In this document: positions 26,327 through 40,077 of the stretch, piece by piece | How positions within the stretch are numbered: position 1 is the stretch's first letter | Layout: each line of letters begins with the position of its first letter | Assembly (NCBI GenBank): GCA_947846985.1 | Contig: CANTUZ010000014.1 | Span: forward strand, 5,193,669 to 5,257,668 | Direction: 5' to 3' | Source of the DNA: Fratercula arctica | Lineage: Eukaryota > Chordata > Aves > Charadriiformes > Alcidae | DNA: 64,000 bases | Translations under genes and position numbers: made by a program | Notes under the pieces: generated by a model | What the model was told of the DNA's origin: nothing | Seen by the model: the letters and a program-made list of their open reading frames with translations, nothing else | The model's database searches: none

Positions 26327-29300
26327 AAGGAAAAAAACGCTTAAAAGCAAGTTATAACATGTAGGACGGAGATCGTCAACGTCAACACGTCCCAGGAAAT
26401 TAATTCCAGACGTTCTCCGGTTCTCTATCTAAAGTTCGTTGGCCGCGTTATCGATAACAAAACAACCCAGGTAATTAAATCCAGGCACTCGGGGCCTCTC
26501 CGCAAGATTTGTTTCGAGTGGAAGAAAAAAAAATCAGGAAGAAGGTCAGAGCTGGAAATCCAAGAGGATTTACGTTTTTATGGGGGAATCGGGGTCCGGA
26601 GTTGAAGGGTGGGAGAGCACGGCCTTGAAAAGTGGCTTTTCCGGCCCAAAAAAGAGATTTTTTCATTTCAGTTCCCTCTCCTCTTGGCCATGCGTAATCC
26701 AGCCCCACCCAACAACAAGCTAAAATACAAAATAATCAAAATTAAGGCAGGAGGGGGAAGGAAGTTGGGTTTCTTTTTCCCTCCGTTTTAGTCATATTCG
26801 TTCAACTCTGACAGGTTACGCCGTCAGTTCTGGGTGTGATTTTTCAGCTGTGGGGAGGAATAAGGCAAAAATGGGTATTTTTGGCAATAATAATGTTACG
26901 CACAACCTCGAGAGATGCCTCGGCGGGACAGAAAAGGGGATGAAACAGGTTTCAGGCCGCTTGAGCCCAACTTTTGAACATCAGCGAGTGGAAAGCTCTG
27001 GAGTTTTAGCCTTTCTCGCTAATTTTCTGGGGGAAAAAAAAAAAAAAAAAAAATCCCATCGCTCCACGTTTCTGTAAAACCGGATCCGCTCTGCCCCGGA
27101 CTGCAAGCACAAACGAGAGTTTACGGGTGATCGAGAGACGGGTTTGTCCGGTGCGCTGAGCCCCGGCCGCTGCTGAAACAACCGGCTTCAGCCCGTTTTA
27201 CACTGTCGGTAACACACCTCCCGCTACAGCCGCACCCGGAAAGCCAGAGCCGACGGTGAAACCACCACGGCTGAGCTCCTCAAGTCAACCCCCGAACCGT
27301 CCCAGCCACGGGTCACCGGCAATTCCCCGCTGGTGGTTTTTCCCATCAGCTGCCACCAACCAACAGCCCGGCCGGGACACAGTCGGTTCCCCCTGTGTTT
27401 TACAGCCTCAACGACTGTGTCAGGCGCCTGCCCCAGCCGAAACCCGCCCCGGCCGGTGCCAAACAGCCAGGGGAAACCGGTCTGCGGCCGACGCTGGATG
27501 ATCGGAGCCGGGTGAGCTCCCCTGGGGCCGGCATTTCAACCCCAGCAGCAGCCACACACCTGGCAGTGAAAAACGCCGCGTCAGTCGGAGGGTGTTGGCT
27601 CTTTGGGATGTCAAAGCGCCGGGGTTTGGAGGCGGCACGGTCCCGCCGAGGGCTGCCGGATCCTCCTGAACCTCACCTGACCCCCGCCCCTTAAATTTGT
27701 CCTTAAAAAATACAATAATAATATGCAGGGGGATGGAAAATCCCACATTCTCCTTAAAAATATCATTATAATAATAATACGCAGAGGGATGGAAAATCCC
27801 ATGTTCACCTTCCACCACCTGACGCACCATCGTTATCGTCAGGAGCCACGTCCTGTCTGTGCTGCTTCGCTTTATGCCCTTTTTTTCCCCCTCTAATTGC
27901 TTCTTTTCCAGTCCATCTTCCCGAGCGGAGACCCACGTACGCGGTGCTACAGCCGGAGACGCTCCCGAGGTCACGTCGGGTTGACAGCAGCAAGGGAGAG
28001 GAGACGGAGCGGCAGGAATCGCCCAAACAGCTCGAACCGAAGCACGGACGAGATGCCGGCGATGCCGTCAGCACCAGGAACGCGGCGCCGGGAGGAACGC
28101 GGTCACCGGTAATCCCATTCCCGGCGGCTCCGGCCAGGGAAAAATCCTGACGATGCAGAATTCAGCTTCGTTAATCCCAGGCGGATTAAAGCGGGCGGCA
28201 TAATGACAGGCCGCGCCGCTCGCGTGAAATACAGGCACCGTGAGGAGGGGGGTGAGACGATGCCGGCGGAGCCGGTGCCGTACGCGGAGAGAAGGGGACG
28301 GAGGGAAGCGCTTTGTCACCGGGATCCGGATACGGATCAACGCCGGTGCTCGCCGGAATGCTGCCGGATGCACGGCCACAAGCCTCCCTTGGTGCCGGCG
28401 AACCACAGACAGGCGTGGGTTAGCCGCAAAAACGCTATGAAATCATTTAAAAAACAACAACAACAAAAAAAATAAGTGGATTTGTAGGAAAAAAAGCCTT
28501 TTATCACTCAGAAATAATTAATGTTTTCAAGGTCAGGGTGTGGGTGATGCCGGCGGGGATGAGCGTGCGTCAGGGAGCAGCCACCGGATCGTCTCCCCTC
28601 CCGGACAGCACGGATTCAGCCTCTTCCACCGGCACCGACCAAAAATCGCTCTCCCTCACCCCAATTTCTCTCACCCCCCCCCACCCCCACCCCGTCCTCT
28701 TCTCCCCAGTTTGGGCTGCGGCCGAAAACCCAGCGCCCCACTGGGCTGGGACAAAGGCTGCCCGCGATCGCGCCGCGAGCGCCCGGGGCTGGCGGAACGC
28801 TGGGAAAGTCCAGGGCTGCGGGTAAAGCCCTTTCCCTTTGTGCTCACAAAAAAAAAAAAAAACCGCTCGGAAAAGGGGATTTGCTGCCAGCGCAGCCTGG
28901 GAAAGGGTCAGCGGGCCCCGAAAGCGCAGGGAATAGGGGTGGGGTTTTTTTGCATCAGTGAAATCCTTAAAATCCCTTTTCCCGCTGTTTTGTAGCGCCG
29001 ACGACTGAATAAACCCGAAAAGATCGGAGCGTTACCCGCGCGCCCGGCTCCCCGCAGCAGGGATGCGACGTGGGGCGGAAAACAGGTGGGAAACGGGAGC
29101 AAAAGCAAAATCGACCCCTCGTTAAGCCATTCGTGCGCGTTCCCATCCGCGCGGCGCGTCCCGTGTGTCCCGTCCCCCCCCCCCCCAGGTCGCTAAAAAC
29201 TCTTTAAAACCAAGAATAATCCAGGTCTCCCGCGAAACGAGACTCGTGAGGAAGAGGGGAGTTGGGAAAAGTGAGACGTTTCGTTGAGAATTCAGCCGAA

Positions 29301-32300
29301 AGCCCCAGGCACGAAATTTAAGATCCCTCCGAGCGTCTCCGCTGACACCCAGCCCCGGGACGTCCACCCCAATTTGGCTTTTTTTGATTCCCCACCGGAG
29401 TCAGATTTGTTGCCTTTTTTGCCTGTTTTCAGGCATTCAGGCGCGGGGACGTGAAATTTTGTTTCTTTTCCACCTGTTTTCGGCAATTCAGGCTTCGGCT
29501 CACAAAAAGACGCGTTTCTTTTTGGCCTGGTTTCAGCCCTTTCAGCTTCGCTACATGAAAATTTTGCTGCTTCTTCACCCATTTTCAGCAATTTCGGCTT
29601 CGATATGGGGGAATTTCTTTCCTTCCCACCCATTTCCAGCAATTTATGCCTCACCACATGAAAATTTGTTTCTCTTCAGCAGTTTAAGGCTGCGGGACAC
29701 AAACATTTTGTTTCTTTTCGGCCCATTTTCAGCAGTTTAAGCTTTGCTCCATGAAAATTTGTTTCATTTTCTGCCCGTTTTCAGCAATTTAGACTTCGCT
29801 ACCTGAAAATTTCCTTCCTTCTTGCCCATTTGCAGCATTTGGGTGCTTTGCTGCAACAAAAATTTGTTTCTTTTTTAGCTTGTTTTCAGCAATTTATGCC
29901 TCCTCGTACGAGGAGCCGGCACTTCCTCATCCCCCCGGTTACTCACAGAGCAGCGATTTTCCCACCCCGACGTCTATTTTAGCAAGATCCTGCAAAAATA
30001 GCGATTAAGCGACGGAGGCTTAAACTCATTTTCCCTCTCGACGGCACGGAAATCAAGCGAGCGAGCGACCGCTGCGGAAAACAGAGCCGGATCCTTCCGT
30101 CTCTCCTCCTTTTGACCCTTTTTTTGAGTCTTTTTGCCCCTTTTATCGGGGCTTAAGAGAAAATCCGCGACGAAAAGTTTGCCCCTGGAAAGAGGTTTTG
30201 CCCTCGGATCCCCCAGGGGGGAAGGGATATCCCACACGGCAGAGGAAAATGCGCCCCCTTTTCCCATGGTCCCCGAGCTGGAGGATCATCGGGGTGCGGA
30301 AAAGGGACCCTTTTGGGGAATAACATCCCTTCGGGATGGGGATTATGGATTTTTTTAGGGAATAGGGATGTTTCAGAGCGATGCCAAAAGCCTTTTGCGG
30401 ATGCCGCAGAGGTTGGCATCACTGGATTTATCCCAGATCTTCCCGGTTATCCCTGGTTAAAACGGAGAATTCGTTTCTCTCCGCAGGACCGCGGTGCTCT
30501 CGCCCTCCTACCTCAAGCCTCCGGATCGGGAAGAGCCGCCGGTGACGTCTCCGTGCCGCGGGCCACCGCCACAAGGTGTGTTGGGGACAGGGCAGCGCCG
30601 GGTGTCCCCCCCCAACAGCCGCGTCAGCCAACGCTGGGGGTTTCACCCCCCCAGGACTGGGAAAACACCGCTATTGGGGAGAGATTCTCCCAGATAAGGA
30701 AAATCCAAGGAGGAAAGTTTGAGGATGAGGAAGTGCCGGTGCAAGGTAGGAAAACGCGGCGGCCTCAACCGTAGCCAAACATCCCCCCCCCCGCCCCGTG
30801 CCTCAGTTTCCCCTGGCTGTGCCCACACCCCCCTGCAGCACTGACAAACGGAAGGTGAGAAGGGGGAGAAAAAACACCTTAAAACCAGGAAAAACAACTC
30901 TTTGGGGCGGCTCCTCCTGGCCGTGCCCCACCCCGGTGCCGGGGGGAGCGCCGGGAATTCCCGGGTGGGGATCGCACAGGCATTCGGGGTGGGATGAGGG
31001 CACAGGTCGCTGCTCTCCCCGTGACGGGGTCGGAGTCCGCTCCGGCAATCTGGGCAACTCCTTGAAAGAGGGAGTTTTTTGGGTTTTTGTTTGTTTGTTT
31101 GTTTGTTTGTTTTAAATATCCATGAATCCCCTGTTTGCACTGAAAAATCCTCCCCAAAAAAACCCGGAGTGGGATCCGGCCTCCCTCCCCGAAACGACGG
31201 TGTCTATTTCGGGGATCCGTCGGCTAATTTAAGCCGGGGGCAATCGGAAACCTCGCAGCTGGGGGCTAAAATTAAGAGGTGGCAGCGGGAAACCGGGGAG
31301 GGGATGGGGGCGGGGGGGGCACAGGGGAAGGGATCCGGTCCTTTTTTCTTGGGGAAAAAAAGAATGGAATCATCCCCTCCCCCCTCCTCCCCGCCCCTTT
31401 AAATCGGGGATCAGGGATGTGACAGGGACACAAAAACATCCTTAAGAGCATGAAAAAGAACTGCCCCCCCCCCCGGCCCCATCCTCAGCATCCCGATGGG
31501 ATGGCTCCCAGCGGCAGGGATTTACAAGCCAGTGCGGCGAGCTGCCGGGAAGAGAGGCCAAATCCTACCCCCCCAGCTCCCAAATTTACCGCCGTGTCCC
31601 CCCAGCCACCACCCTACGGCTACACCCGATGCCGGATCGGTGACGGTCCCAGTGGGAATCTCACCGGAAAACCAACCCCGGGCTCGCGGCCGACGCTCAC
31701 CGCCGTCTTCCTCCCGCTCTGGCGGCTGAGCCGGAGCCAAGCGCGACCGTTCCCTTCCTCCCAACGCCGGAGCGTCGGCGCAGCCGGCTGCCAGCCAACC
31801 TCCAAGCCCCACCCCGGCACGGGGCCTCGCTTCCCCCTTCCCGGGGGGTTCCTTGGGGTTTTTTCCTTCCCCCCGCCCCGGTTCCCAAAACCCCGGAGAG
31901 AGACTGCGTTGGCTCCTCACCGGGATGAGGAGGCGGATGGCTCCGTCCTTTCCCGCGGCGGGCGGGAACGCCGTCGCGCCTCGATTTCCCCGCTTCGCCA
32001 CGGGAAGACGCAGCCCCACGGCTCTCGCCGAGGAAAATCCCTGGGGAAATAGAAATGAAGCTGGAAAAATTCCTGCCGGCTCCAGAGGGAAAGTGGGGGA
32101 TTCCCTATGGAGCAGTGATGGAGCCCCCCCCGCCCCCCCCCCAAAAAAATCCTTGACCAACTCGTAATGCCGGAGCCTCCGCTCGTTTAAATCCCAAATT
32201 AGCCTCGTCCTCAAGGATCATCTAATTAAGAGGCAAATGAGACGCCGGCTGCTTCGCTCCGGGTGTTTGATTCAACCTCCCCAAAACCCCCCCATCGACT

Positions 32301-33836
32301 CCGTCCCACTCGTGTTTTAACTAAAAAAATGGCATTTTTCGGAGGGAAACTGAGGCCGGACGAGGAGCATCAAAGCCAAAAATAGGGAGGAAATGGGTTT
32401 TTGCTCCCCTCCTCCTGCAGCAGGCAAAAAAAAGAAAAAAATAATAATAATAAAAGCTGGAAACTCTGAAAAAAAAGCAGGAAAATAAAAAGGTCTTTTA
32501 CCCAGGCTGGGAAAAACGGGGTTTTATTTGGGGTGAGAAGCGCTAAATATCGACAGACCAGAGGAGGAACCGAGGCCAAGATGTGACTGGAGAAATCCAC
32601 GACGCTGCCCAGCTGCTTTGCACTGATTTTGGGGGAGAAAACGGAGATTTTCTGGCAAATCCTGGCCAGAAAAAAATCAAAAATCGCAAGGGAATCTCCC
32701 TCCCCGGATCCCGTTTTCCCCTGCTTTTACCCTAAATGTGCCCAAACGCCCACACGGGATTTAAAGGGCGAGAGAAGATAAACGCGCCGCTTCTAGAGGG
32801 AGCCTGTAATAAGGCCAGGCAGGTAATTAAGTGGAAAATTAACGAAGGGAGACGCGCGGCGGCTCAGCGCCGCCTGACGAGGTTGTTTTCCAGCCTCTCG
32901 ACGCCTGTAACTACCCCGCGGCGGGGAGTTACGAAACTCATTCCCTTTCTTCGCATCGGATTTACCTTTTTTCCCAGCAAAAAAGGCGGTATCGGAGCGG
33001 AACAAACACCGGGAGAGCCGGAGCCGAGGGGAGAGGGGGGGGGTTAATTAATTTTCTGCTTCCTCGCCACAAATTTGAGGCAAAAAGTGGGTGAAAGATG
33101 CTTCAAACCCAAACCCGACGCTGTTTTTTCGCCCACCGCCGAGCCAGGAGCTGCGGCATCTTTCACCAAAGCCGATGAACAGCCCCCCGGGTACCTGGAA
33201 ATTAATTGCTTTCGGACTAATTAAACTCCGAGTCCCATAATGAGGACGCTGAACCCAAATGACATCGCTGAGGAGGTGAATCCGGGACGCCGGCGCCCCG
33301 GCAGAGGAGAGTTTCAGCCCCACCGCACTCGGAGATTCCCCGTTCCACGGGTAAATCCAGCCGGAGGCTCATCTTCGTTTACCTAACGAGCGGGAGGGGA
33401 AGACGCTGCTAACGAGCCACCCCAAATCGCCCATCTGCAGCCCGAAAACCACCCTGCGCGCGTGTCGCAGCTGACGCGGGTCGTGCGAAACCCCCGCCTG
33501 TGAGAATCGCTCCGAAACTCAGCTCCCTGCCGCCTCCTGCTTATCGTTAATCAATTAATTAGTGATTATCGGGGGGGGGGGGGGGGGGGGGGAGGGAGGT
33601 CTCTGCCCCCTCCACGGGGTGCAGACCCACCGCTTTGGGGTGCTCCAGGAGGAGCCGGGGCGCAGTGCAGAGTCGTCACCCCGCGGAACGGGGTCAGGCG
33701 AAGGCAGGGGACAAACACAAGCGTTTCGGGTGGGTTTTTTTTAACCAAAATTCAAAGCGTTTTTTAACTCAAATCTGTTCCTGTGAAGAATTTAAATTGT
33801 AGAAGGCTCGAAGAAATAAGTCTCTCTCCTGACAAG
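26200..33836. other. upstream region of CDC42EP2 up to POLA2
   Basis: No protein-coding exon is recognised in about 7.6 kb. It should hold the CDC42EP2 5' non-coding exon, its intron and promoter, plus the POLA2 3' UTR. Parts of 27,900-32,200 are CpG-rich and could be the promoter, but no site can be fixed. Visible low-complexity features are an A28 run (26298-26325), a short duplication around TGGAAAATCCCA (27733-27801), TTTG repeats (about 31086-31111) and a G22 run (33571-33592). Confidence 0.5.
29395..29900. repeat. T-rich minisatellite, unit about 55-60 bp
   Basis: About nine diverged copies of a unit containing GAAAATTTTGTTTCTTTT, CCCATTTTCAGCAATTTA and GGCTTCGCTACAT. The T-rich strand is plus, and the array lies upstream of CDC42EP2. 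Confidence 0.85.
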
Positions 33837-36800
33837 TCAGATTTTAACGACTTGCGCGGCAACACACGGGCTCTTCCGCTCGCCCTGGGCATCCTCCCGC
33901 TGTAGGTACAGGCGGCCGTAGGTCCCCCCGACCTGGCCCTTCGTCAGCCGGCCGGGATTGATGCAGACGCAGCCCAGCACGTCCTGTGGGAATACGGAAG
34001 TGATGGTCACGGATCCTGATGCCAAGAGATGTGACCGCCTGGCTACAGCCAACACGGACACCGAGAGCCACCTGGCTACAGGCGACACGGACACCGAGAG
34101 CAGTGACTGCCCAGCTACAGGTGACACAGACACTGAGAGCCACCTGGCTACAGGCGACACGGACACCGAGAGCCGTGACCGCCCGGCTACAGCCAACACG
34201 GACACCGAGAGCCACCTGGCTACAGGCGACACGGACACCGAGAGCAGTGACTGCCCAGCTACAGGCGACATGGACACCAAGAGCCACCTGGCTACAGGCA
34301 ACACGGACACCGAGAGCAGTGACTGCCCGGCTACAGGCGACATGGACACCGAGAGCCACCTGGCTACAGGCGACACGGACACCGAGAGCAGTGACTGCCC
34401 GGCTACAGGCGACACGGACACCAAGAGCCACCTGTCTACAGGCGACACGGACACCGAGAGCAGTGACTGCCCGGCTACAGGCGACATGGACACCGAGAGC
34501 CACCTGGCTACAGGCGACACGGACACCGAGAGCAGTGACTGCCCGGCTACAGGCAACACGGACACAGATTCACCTGGCTACAGCCAACATGGACACCGAG
34601 AGCCCCCCAGCTACAGCCAACGGAGATGCCAACAGCCATGACCCATGAGCTACAGCCCCGAGACTGTGCTTTATTCAAGCTGTAAACCGGATTTTGCCCA
34701 AATACGAGGGTAATTGACAGGGCCCCCCCCACAACATCCTTCTTCCCTTAAACTGGAGGGACGGGGATTCCATGGGCCGACTGTTTGGTGGACGAGGAAT
34801 TGGCCGGTCGGTCGCATCCAGAGGGTCAACGGCTCCACGTCCGGGTGGAGAGGGGTGACCAGTGGTGTCCCCCAGGGGTCCACGCGGCCACATCGCCACC
34901 AACGACACGGACAGTGGGACCGAGGGCACCCTGGGCAAGTTTGTGGATGAGGCCGAGCTGTGTGGCGCGGTGACACGCCCGAGGGACGGGATGTCACCCA
35001 GAGGGACCTGGACAGGCTCCACAAGGGAGAACCCCTCCTGAGGGTCACAAGGTCCTTGGCATCAGCCTCGGGGGGACCCCTGGTACCAGGCACAGGTCGG
35101 AGAGCAGTCCCGCGGAGAAGGGCTCCGGGGTGCCAGGGGGTGACGAGTTGTCCACGAGCCGGCAACGTGCACTGGTGGCCCAAAAAGCCCCCGGCAACCT
35201 GGGCTGCATCCCCAGCGGCATGGCCAGCGGGGCGAGGGAGGGGGTTCTGCTCCGCTCGGGGGCCATCAGAGGGACGCGGAGCTGCGGGAGCGGGGCCGGA
35301 GGAGGCCCCGGAGATGCTGGGAGGGCTGGAGCCCCTCTGCTGTGGGGCTGGGCTGAGAGAGCTGGGGGGGTTCAGCCTGGAGAAGGGAAGGCTCCGGGGA
35401 GACCTTCCAGCCCCTAAAGGGGCTCCGGGAAAGCTGGGGAGGGACTCTGGAGCAGGGAGGGGAGCCCTGGGATGAGAGACAGGGGTTTTAAGGTAAAAAA
35501 GGGGAGATTGAGATGAGATATTGGGAAGAAATTGTTTGCTGTGAGGGGGGTGAGCCCCTGGCCCAGGTTGCCCAGAGAAGCTGTGGCTGCCCCGTCCCTG
35601 GAGGGGTTCAAGGCCGGGCTGGACGGGGCTCGGAGCAGCCTGGTGGGGTGGGAGGTGTCCCTGGGGGTGGCACTTGGGTGGGCTTCGAGGTCCCTTCCCG
35701 CCCAAACCAGTGGGTGACTCTGTGACTCCAGCAGGCGCTGACTGACCTTAACGAAGTACCGCAGCTCCGAGGGGGTGACGAGGACGTCCGGGGTGACGGG
35801 TAACGAGGCGTAGCTGTAGAAGCTCTCGTAGTCGACATTCAGCTCCTCCGAGGGGGGGTACAGCGGGTAGTAACTGCCGGCATGGGGGGGGGGGGAGGGC
35901 GGGGGGGAAAGACGTTACCGCAGCCTTTGTCTGTAGCTACAAAGCTCCGACACAACCGGCAGATAATTTTGGGGTAGAAAGAGTTATTTCTGCTTCTTTT
36001 GCCTGTCCCCAGGTATCTGCCACCCCCGGGGAAGGCTGACGCACACCAGCCTGGAGGATTTACAGCGCTAGAACCCTCTGCATCCCGTCTTTAACGGGTT
36101 ATCAAACCCCAAAGCAACAGTTTTTTAGGTTAAAAAAATGACTTTAAAGGGGAAGACAGCAAGGACAGGACGGGGTTTCCCTTATTTGGTCACAAAAAAA
36201 AAAAAGCCCTTTTTGGGTTCGAGCGGGTGTTTGCAGTACGCCCTCACCTCCTCTGCGTCAGGACGTGCTTGAGGATTCGTGTGAACCTGTCCGAGATCCC
36301 GGATGAGCTGCGAGAGAAAAGGAGCTGTAAAACTGTCCAGGAAAAGGAGGAAAAGAAAAAAAAAATAAAAGAGCTTCCAGGCTATGGTGATATTAATTAG
36401 ACACGCCGCCTAATTAACGACCCGAGAGCTGTTCTGCCTCCCCATCGGATGCGTCAGGAGAGAAACGAGCCGCCGGAGGGGACAACCGAGGGGCAGCACC
36501 CTCGGATGACGCTTCCTGCCCGGATCCGGCGAGTTTGGGGTTGGATCCCGAGATTCCCCACCGTGACGCGTTCCCGAATCTGGGTTTCCCGCCAGCGCCC
36601 ACCTGCTGATCTCCTCAGCGCCCATGTGGAAGATGAGGTCGGTGGAGGTCAGGCCCAAAACGACGCCGTCGACGTCCAGGGTGCAGGGCTCCGACACGAA
36701 GTGCACGCGCTGCGGGGACGGAGGGTGGCGCCGGGTCAGGCTGCGGCTTTGCCGAGAGCCTAAAACACCCCCAAGGTGCCCTAAAATGACCCTGACGCGC

Positions 36801-39800
36801 TCAGCTTTCCATAAATGTCCCAAACCTGCCCTAAAACGCCCCAAACTTGCCCTAAAATGCTGCAAGTCAGGCTGGGCTTTCCTCAAACGCCCCAAATCTG
36901 CCCTAAACCCACCCCAAACCCGCCCTAAAACGGTCACAATCACCCTGAGTTTTCCTTAAACGCCCCTAAACCAGTCCTAAAATGCCCCAAATCTGCCCTA
37001 AAACCTGTCCCAGAACGCTGCAGTCACGCTGGGCTCTCCTCAAATACCCCAAATCTGCCCTAAACCACCCCAAACCTGTCCTAAAACAATTGCAATCGCG
37101 TTAAGTTTACCTTAAACACCCCTAAACCAGTCCTAAAATCTGCCCTAAACCACCCCAAACTTGCCCTAAAATGCTGCAAGTCAGGCTGGGCTTTCCTCAA
37201 ACGCCCCAAATCTGCCCTAAACCCACCCCAAACCCGCCCTAAAACGGTCACAATCACCCTGAGCTTTCCTTAAACGCCCCTAAACCAGTCCTAAAATGCC
37301 CCAAATTTGCCCTAAAACCTGTTCCAGAACGCTGCAGTCACGCTGGGCTCTCCTCAAATACCCCAAATCTGCCCCAAACCACCCCAAACCTGTCCTAAAA
37401 CAGTTGCAATCGCGTTAAGTTTACCTTAAACACCCCTAAACCAGTCCTAAAACGCCCCAAACTTGCCCTAAAATGCTGCAGTCAGGCTGGGCTTTCCTCA
37501 AACGCCCCAAATCTGCCCTAAACCGCCCCAAACCCGCCCTAAAACGGTCACAATCACCCTGAGCTTTCCTTAAACGCCCCTAAACCAGTCCTAAAATGCC
37601 CCAAATCTGCCCTAAAACCTGTCCCAGAACGCTGCAGTCACGCTGGGCTCTCCTCAAATACCCCAAATCTGCCCCAAACCACCCCAAACCTGTCCTAAAA
37701 CAGTTGCAATCGCGTTAAGTTTACCTTAAACACCCCTAAACCAGTCCTAAAACGCCCCAAACTTGCCCTAAAATGCTGCAGTCAGGCTGGGCTTTCCTCA
37801 AATGCCCCAAATCCGCCCTAAACCACCCCAAACCCGCCCTAAAACGGTCACAATCACCCTGAGCTTTCCTTAAATACCCCAAATCTGCCCTAAAACCTGT
37901 CCCAGAACGCTGCAGTCACGCTGGGCTCTCCTCAAATACCCCAAATCTGCCCTAAACCGCCCCAAACCTGCCCTAAAACGGTCACAATCACCCTGAGCTT
38001 TCCTTAAACGCCCCTAAACCAGTCCCAAAACGCCCCCAATCTGCCCCAAAACACAGCAATCGTATTAAGATTTCCTTAAATGCCCAAAAACCACCCCAAA
38101 AACCGCCGCAGCCGGGCTGGGCTTTCTGCCGGGAGCGTCAGAAGGTGCTCCCTAGGGAAAAAAAATAGGTTAAATTAAGGAATTTTAACCCCAAAAGGGC
38201 TGGGAGAGGCCGGTGAGAGCCAGCTCGAGCGCCGCAGGCCCCATCTCGCCGCGTTTATTTAATTCCCTGTTTGCTCGTTAAGCGTCCCGGGGAACGCCGT
38301 GACCTAACGAGCGCGGCGCGGGCACCACCGGATTTCCGCTCCCAAGTCCCTTCTCCTCCAGGAAGTCGCAGCTTCGCTGGTATTCGCTCCCAAAGGGGCT
38401 GTTTTTGGCAAGGAATCGTTGCCGGATGGAGGAAGATTCCAGGAAAAAAAAAAAAGAGGGGATTTCACCTCAAACCTCGGCAAGGTTTTTGCTGGGATGG
38501 GCGGGGTTTTCCTGGAAATTCAACGTTTTTTTGGCTGCTTTTGGGGGTAAAAAAGCGGAATCGCTGGGGTTCGTTACCGGTCTGTCGTCCTTGGGCAGCT
38601 CCGGGAAGAGGAACGGCGGCTGCGGATAGACGTAGTCGTGGTGGACGTCCCGCAGCGAGGGCACGAAGACGAGCTGAGAGCCGGCGCTGCCGGGGAAAAA
38701 AAAAAAAAAAAGAGGGAAAACCAGACAATTAAGGGACAAAGATGAGCCGAGAGTCGACGCTGCTGGAAAAAGAAGGGAAAAACCAAGCGATTCATCAACA
38801 GGCAGAGCCAAGGGACACTTCGACGGCCAGAAACAGCACTTGGCGCAGGATTACAGCCAGACGCCTTCAAAAATAGCCCATTTTGGCACATTCTAGCAGC
38901 GAGAGGACCCAAAATCTGCTGAAATCCCCCCCCAAAACCCGCTCGGCTTTTTCCAGGAAGGGGTTTCACCCCGTGGGCTGCAAGAAAAGTGCCGTTTTCA
39001 TGGGATCGAAGCCCCCCCGGGGGGCTGTTGGCAAACACCGGGGCCGCGAATACGGCCTTTCCCCCGGCGCGCAGCGACCCCATCGAACCAGAGAAACGTT
39101 AAAAAAAAAAAAAAAAAAAGCCTAAAACCAGTTTTTTTTAGTAAATTTAGAAAACGATCGTAAAGGAAAGGGCCTGGATACACCAAGAGGAGGTTGAGGG
39201 GGGTCTGAGAGGAGTTTTGGGGTGTCAGGGAGGGTCGTTGACAGGGAGAGGGACGAGGGGGGCGCATCCCTGTCCCTGTCCCTGCCGGCGTCTGGCAGCG
39301 GATGAAAGAGGCTGGAAAGGAAAAAAAAAACAAACCAAAACCCCTCGTTTGTTCTTTATTTGTGCCGCCGGGAGCGGGGAAGCGCCGTCACCCGGCCCCG
39401 GAACGACACGGGGGAGGGGAAAAAAAAAAAAAAAAAAACAAACCCACCGTGAACCATTCCCGCTTCCTTTCTCCATGGATTTTTGGGGGGGGAAAAAGCC
39501 AGGATGCAGCTATAAATCACATCTGGCAGCAAGCGAACGCGCCTCAGATCCGTTTCGGAGCCCGTTAATGAGGCTTTGAACCAAAATCTAACGATTTCCC
39601 TCCTCCGCTGCCCGTTTCCCTCACGGGAATCAGTGGAAACCTGCCGTCCGGATCCCGTTTGGGGCAGAAAGAGGAGGTTTTGGGCAAAAAGCTACCCGTG
39701 GAAGCTGGAAGGACTTCGCGCAGTCGCCGTCCCCTACCTTCTCGTCCCGTCGATTATCATCTTCAGGCAGAGCTTGAAGACCTCAGCGAAGGAGCCCAGG

Positions 39801-40045
39801 AGCTGGCAGTTCTGGGAATTGAGGAAAAATGATGGGATTTGCAGAATTCCCCCTTTTTTTTTTTTGGGGTGTGCGGGGAGGACGCCGGGACCACCACCCC
39901 CCCGCCCCCTCCACCTCCCACAGCTGCTTTGCCCTTCTAGAGTCCGGCACCACGGATCGACCCCAAATCCCCACGGATGGAGGAGTTTTTTGGGAAAAAA
40001 AAAAATCAGCCTCTAGACGGCCCCGCTCACGCGCTGGGGGTCTCA

Positions 40046-40077
<32 letters not shown>

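Noticed and set aside
25563..26350. Long alternative frames over CDC42EP2 on both strands
   Set aside because: Shadows of a GC-rich single-exon gene; only the 25492-26199 frame shows the CRIB and BORG motifs.
26400..33800. Several GC-rich frames of 60-200 codons as possible genes
   Set aside because: No conserved domain, no coherent splice structure and overlapping frames on both strands, typical of CpG-rich non-coding DNA.
33837..34648. Repetitive frames on both strands (SVSPVAGQSLL and DTDTESHLATG types)
   Set aside because: Minisatellite in POLA2 intron 17. The true coding part on minus is only the exon 33837-33983.
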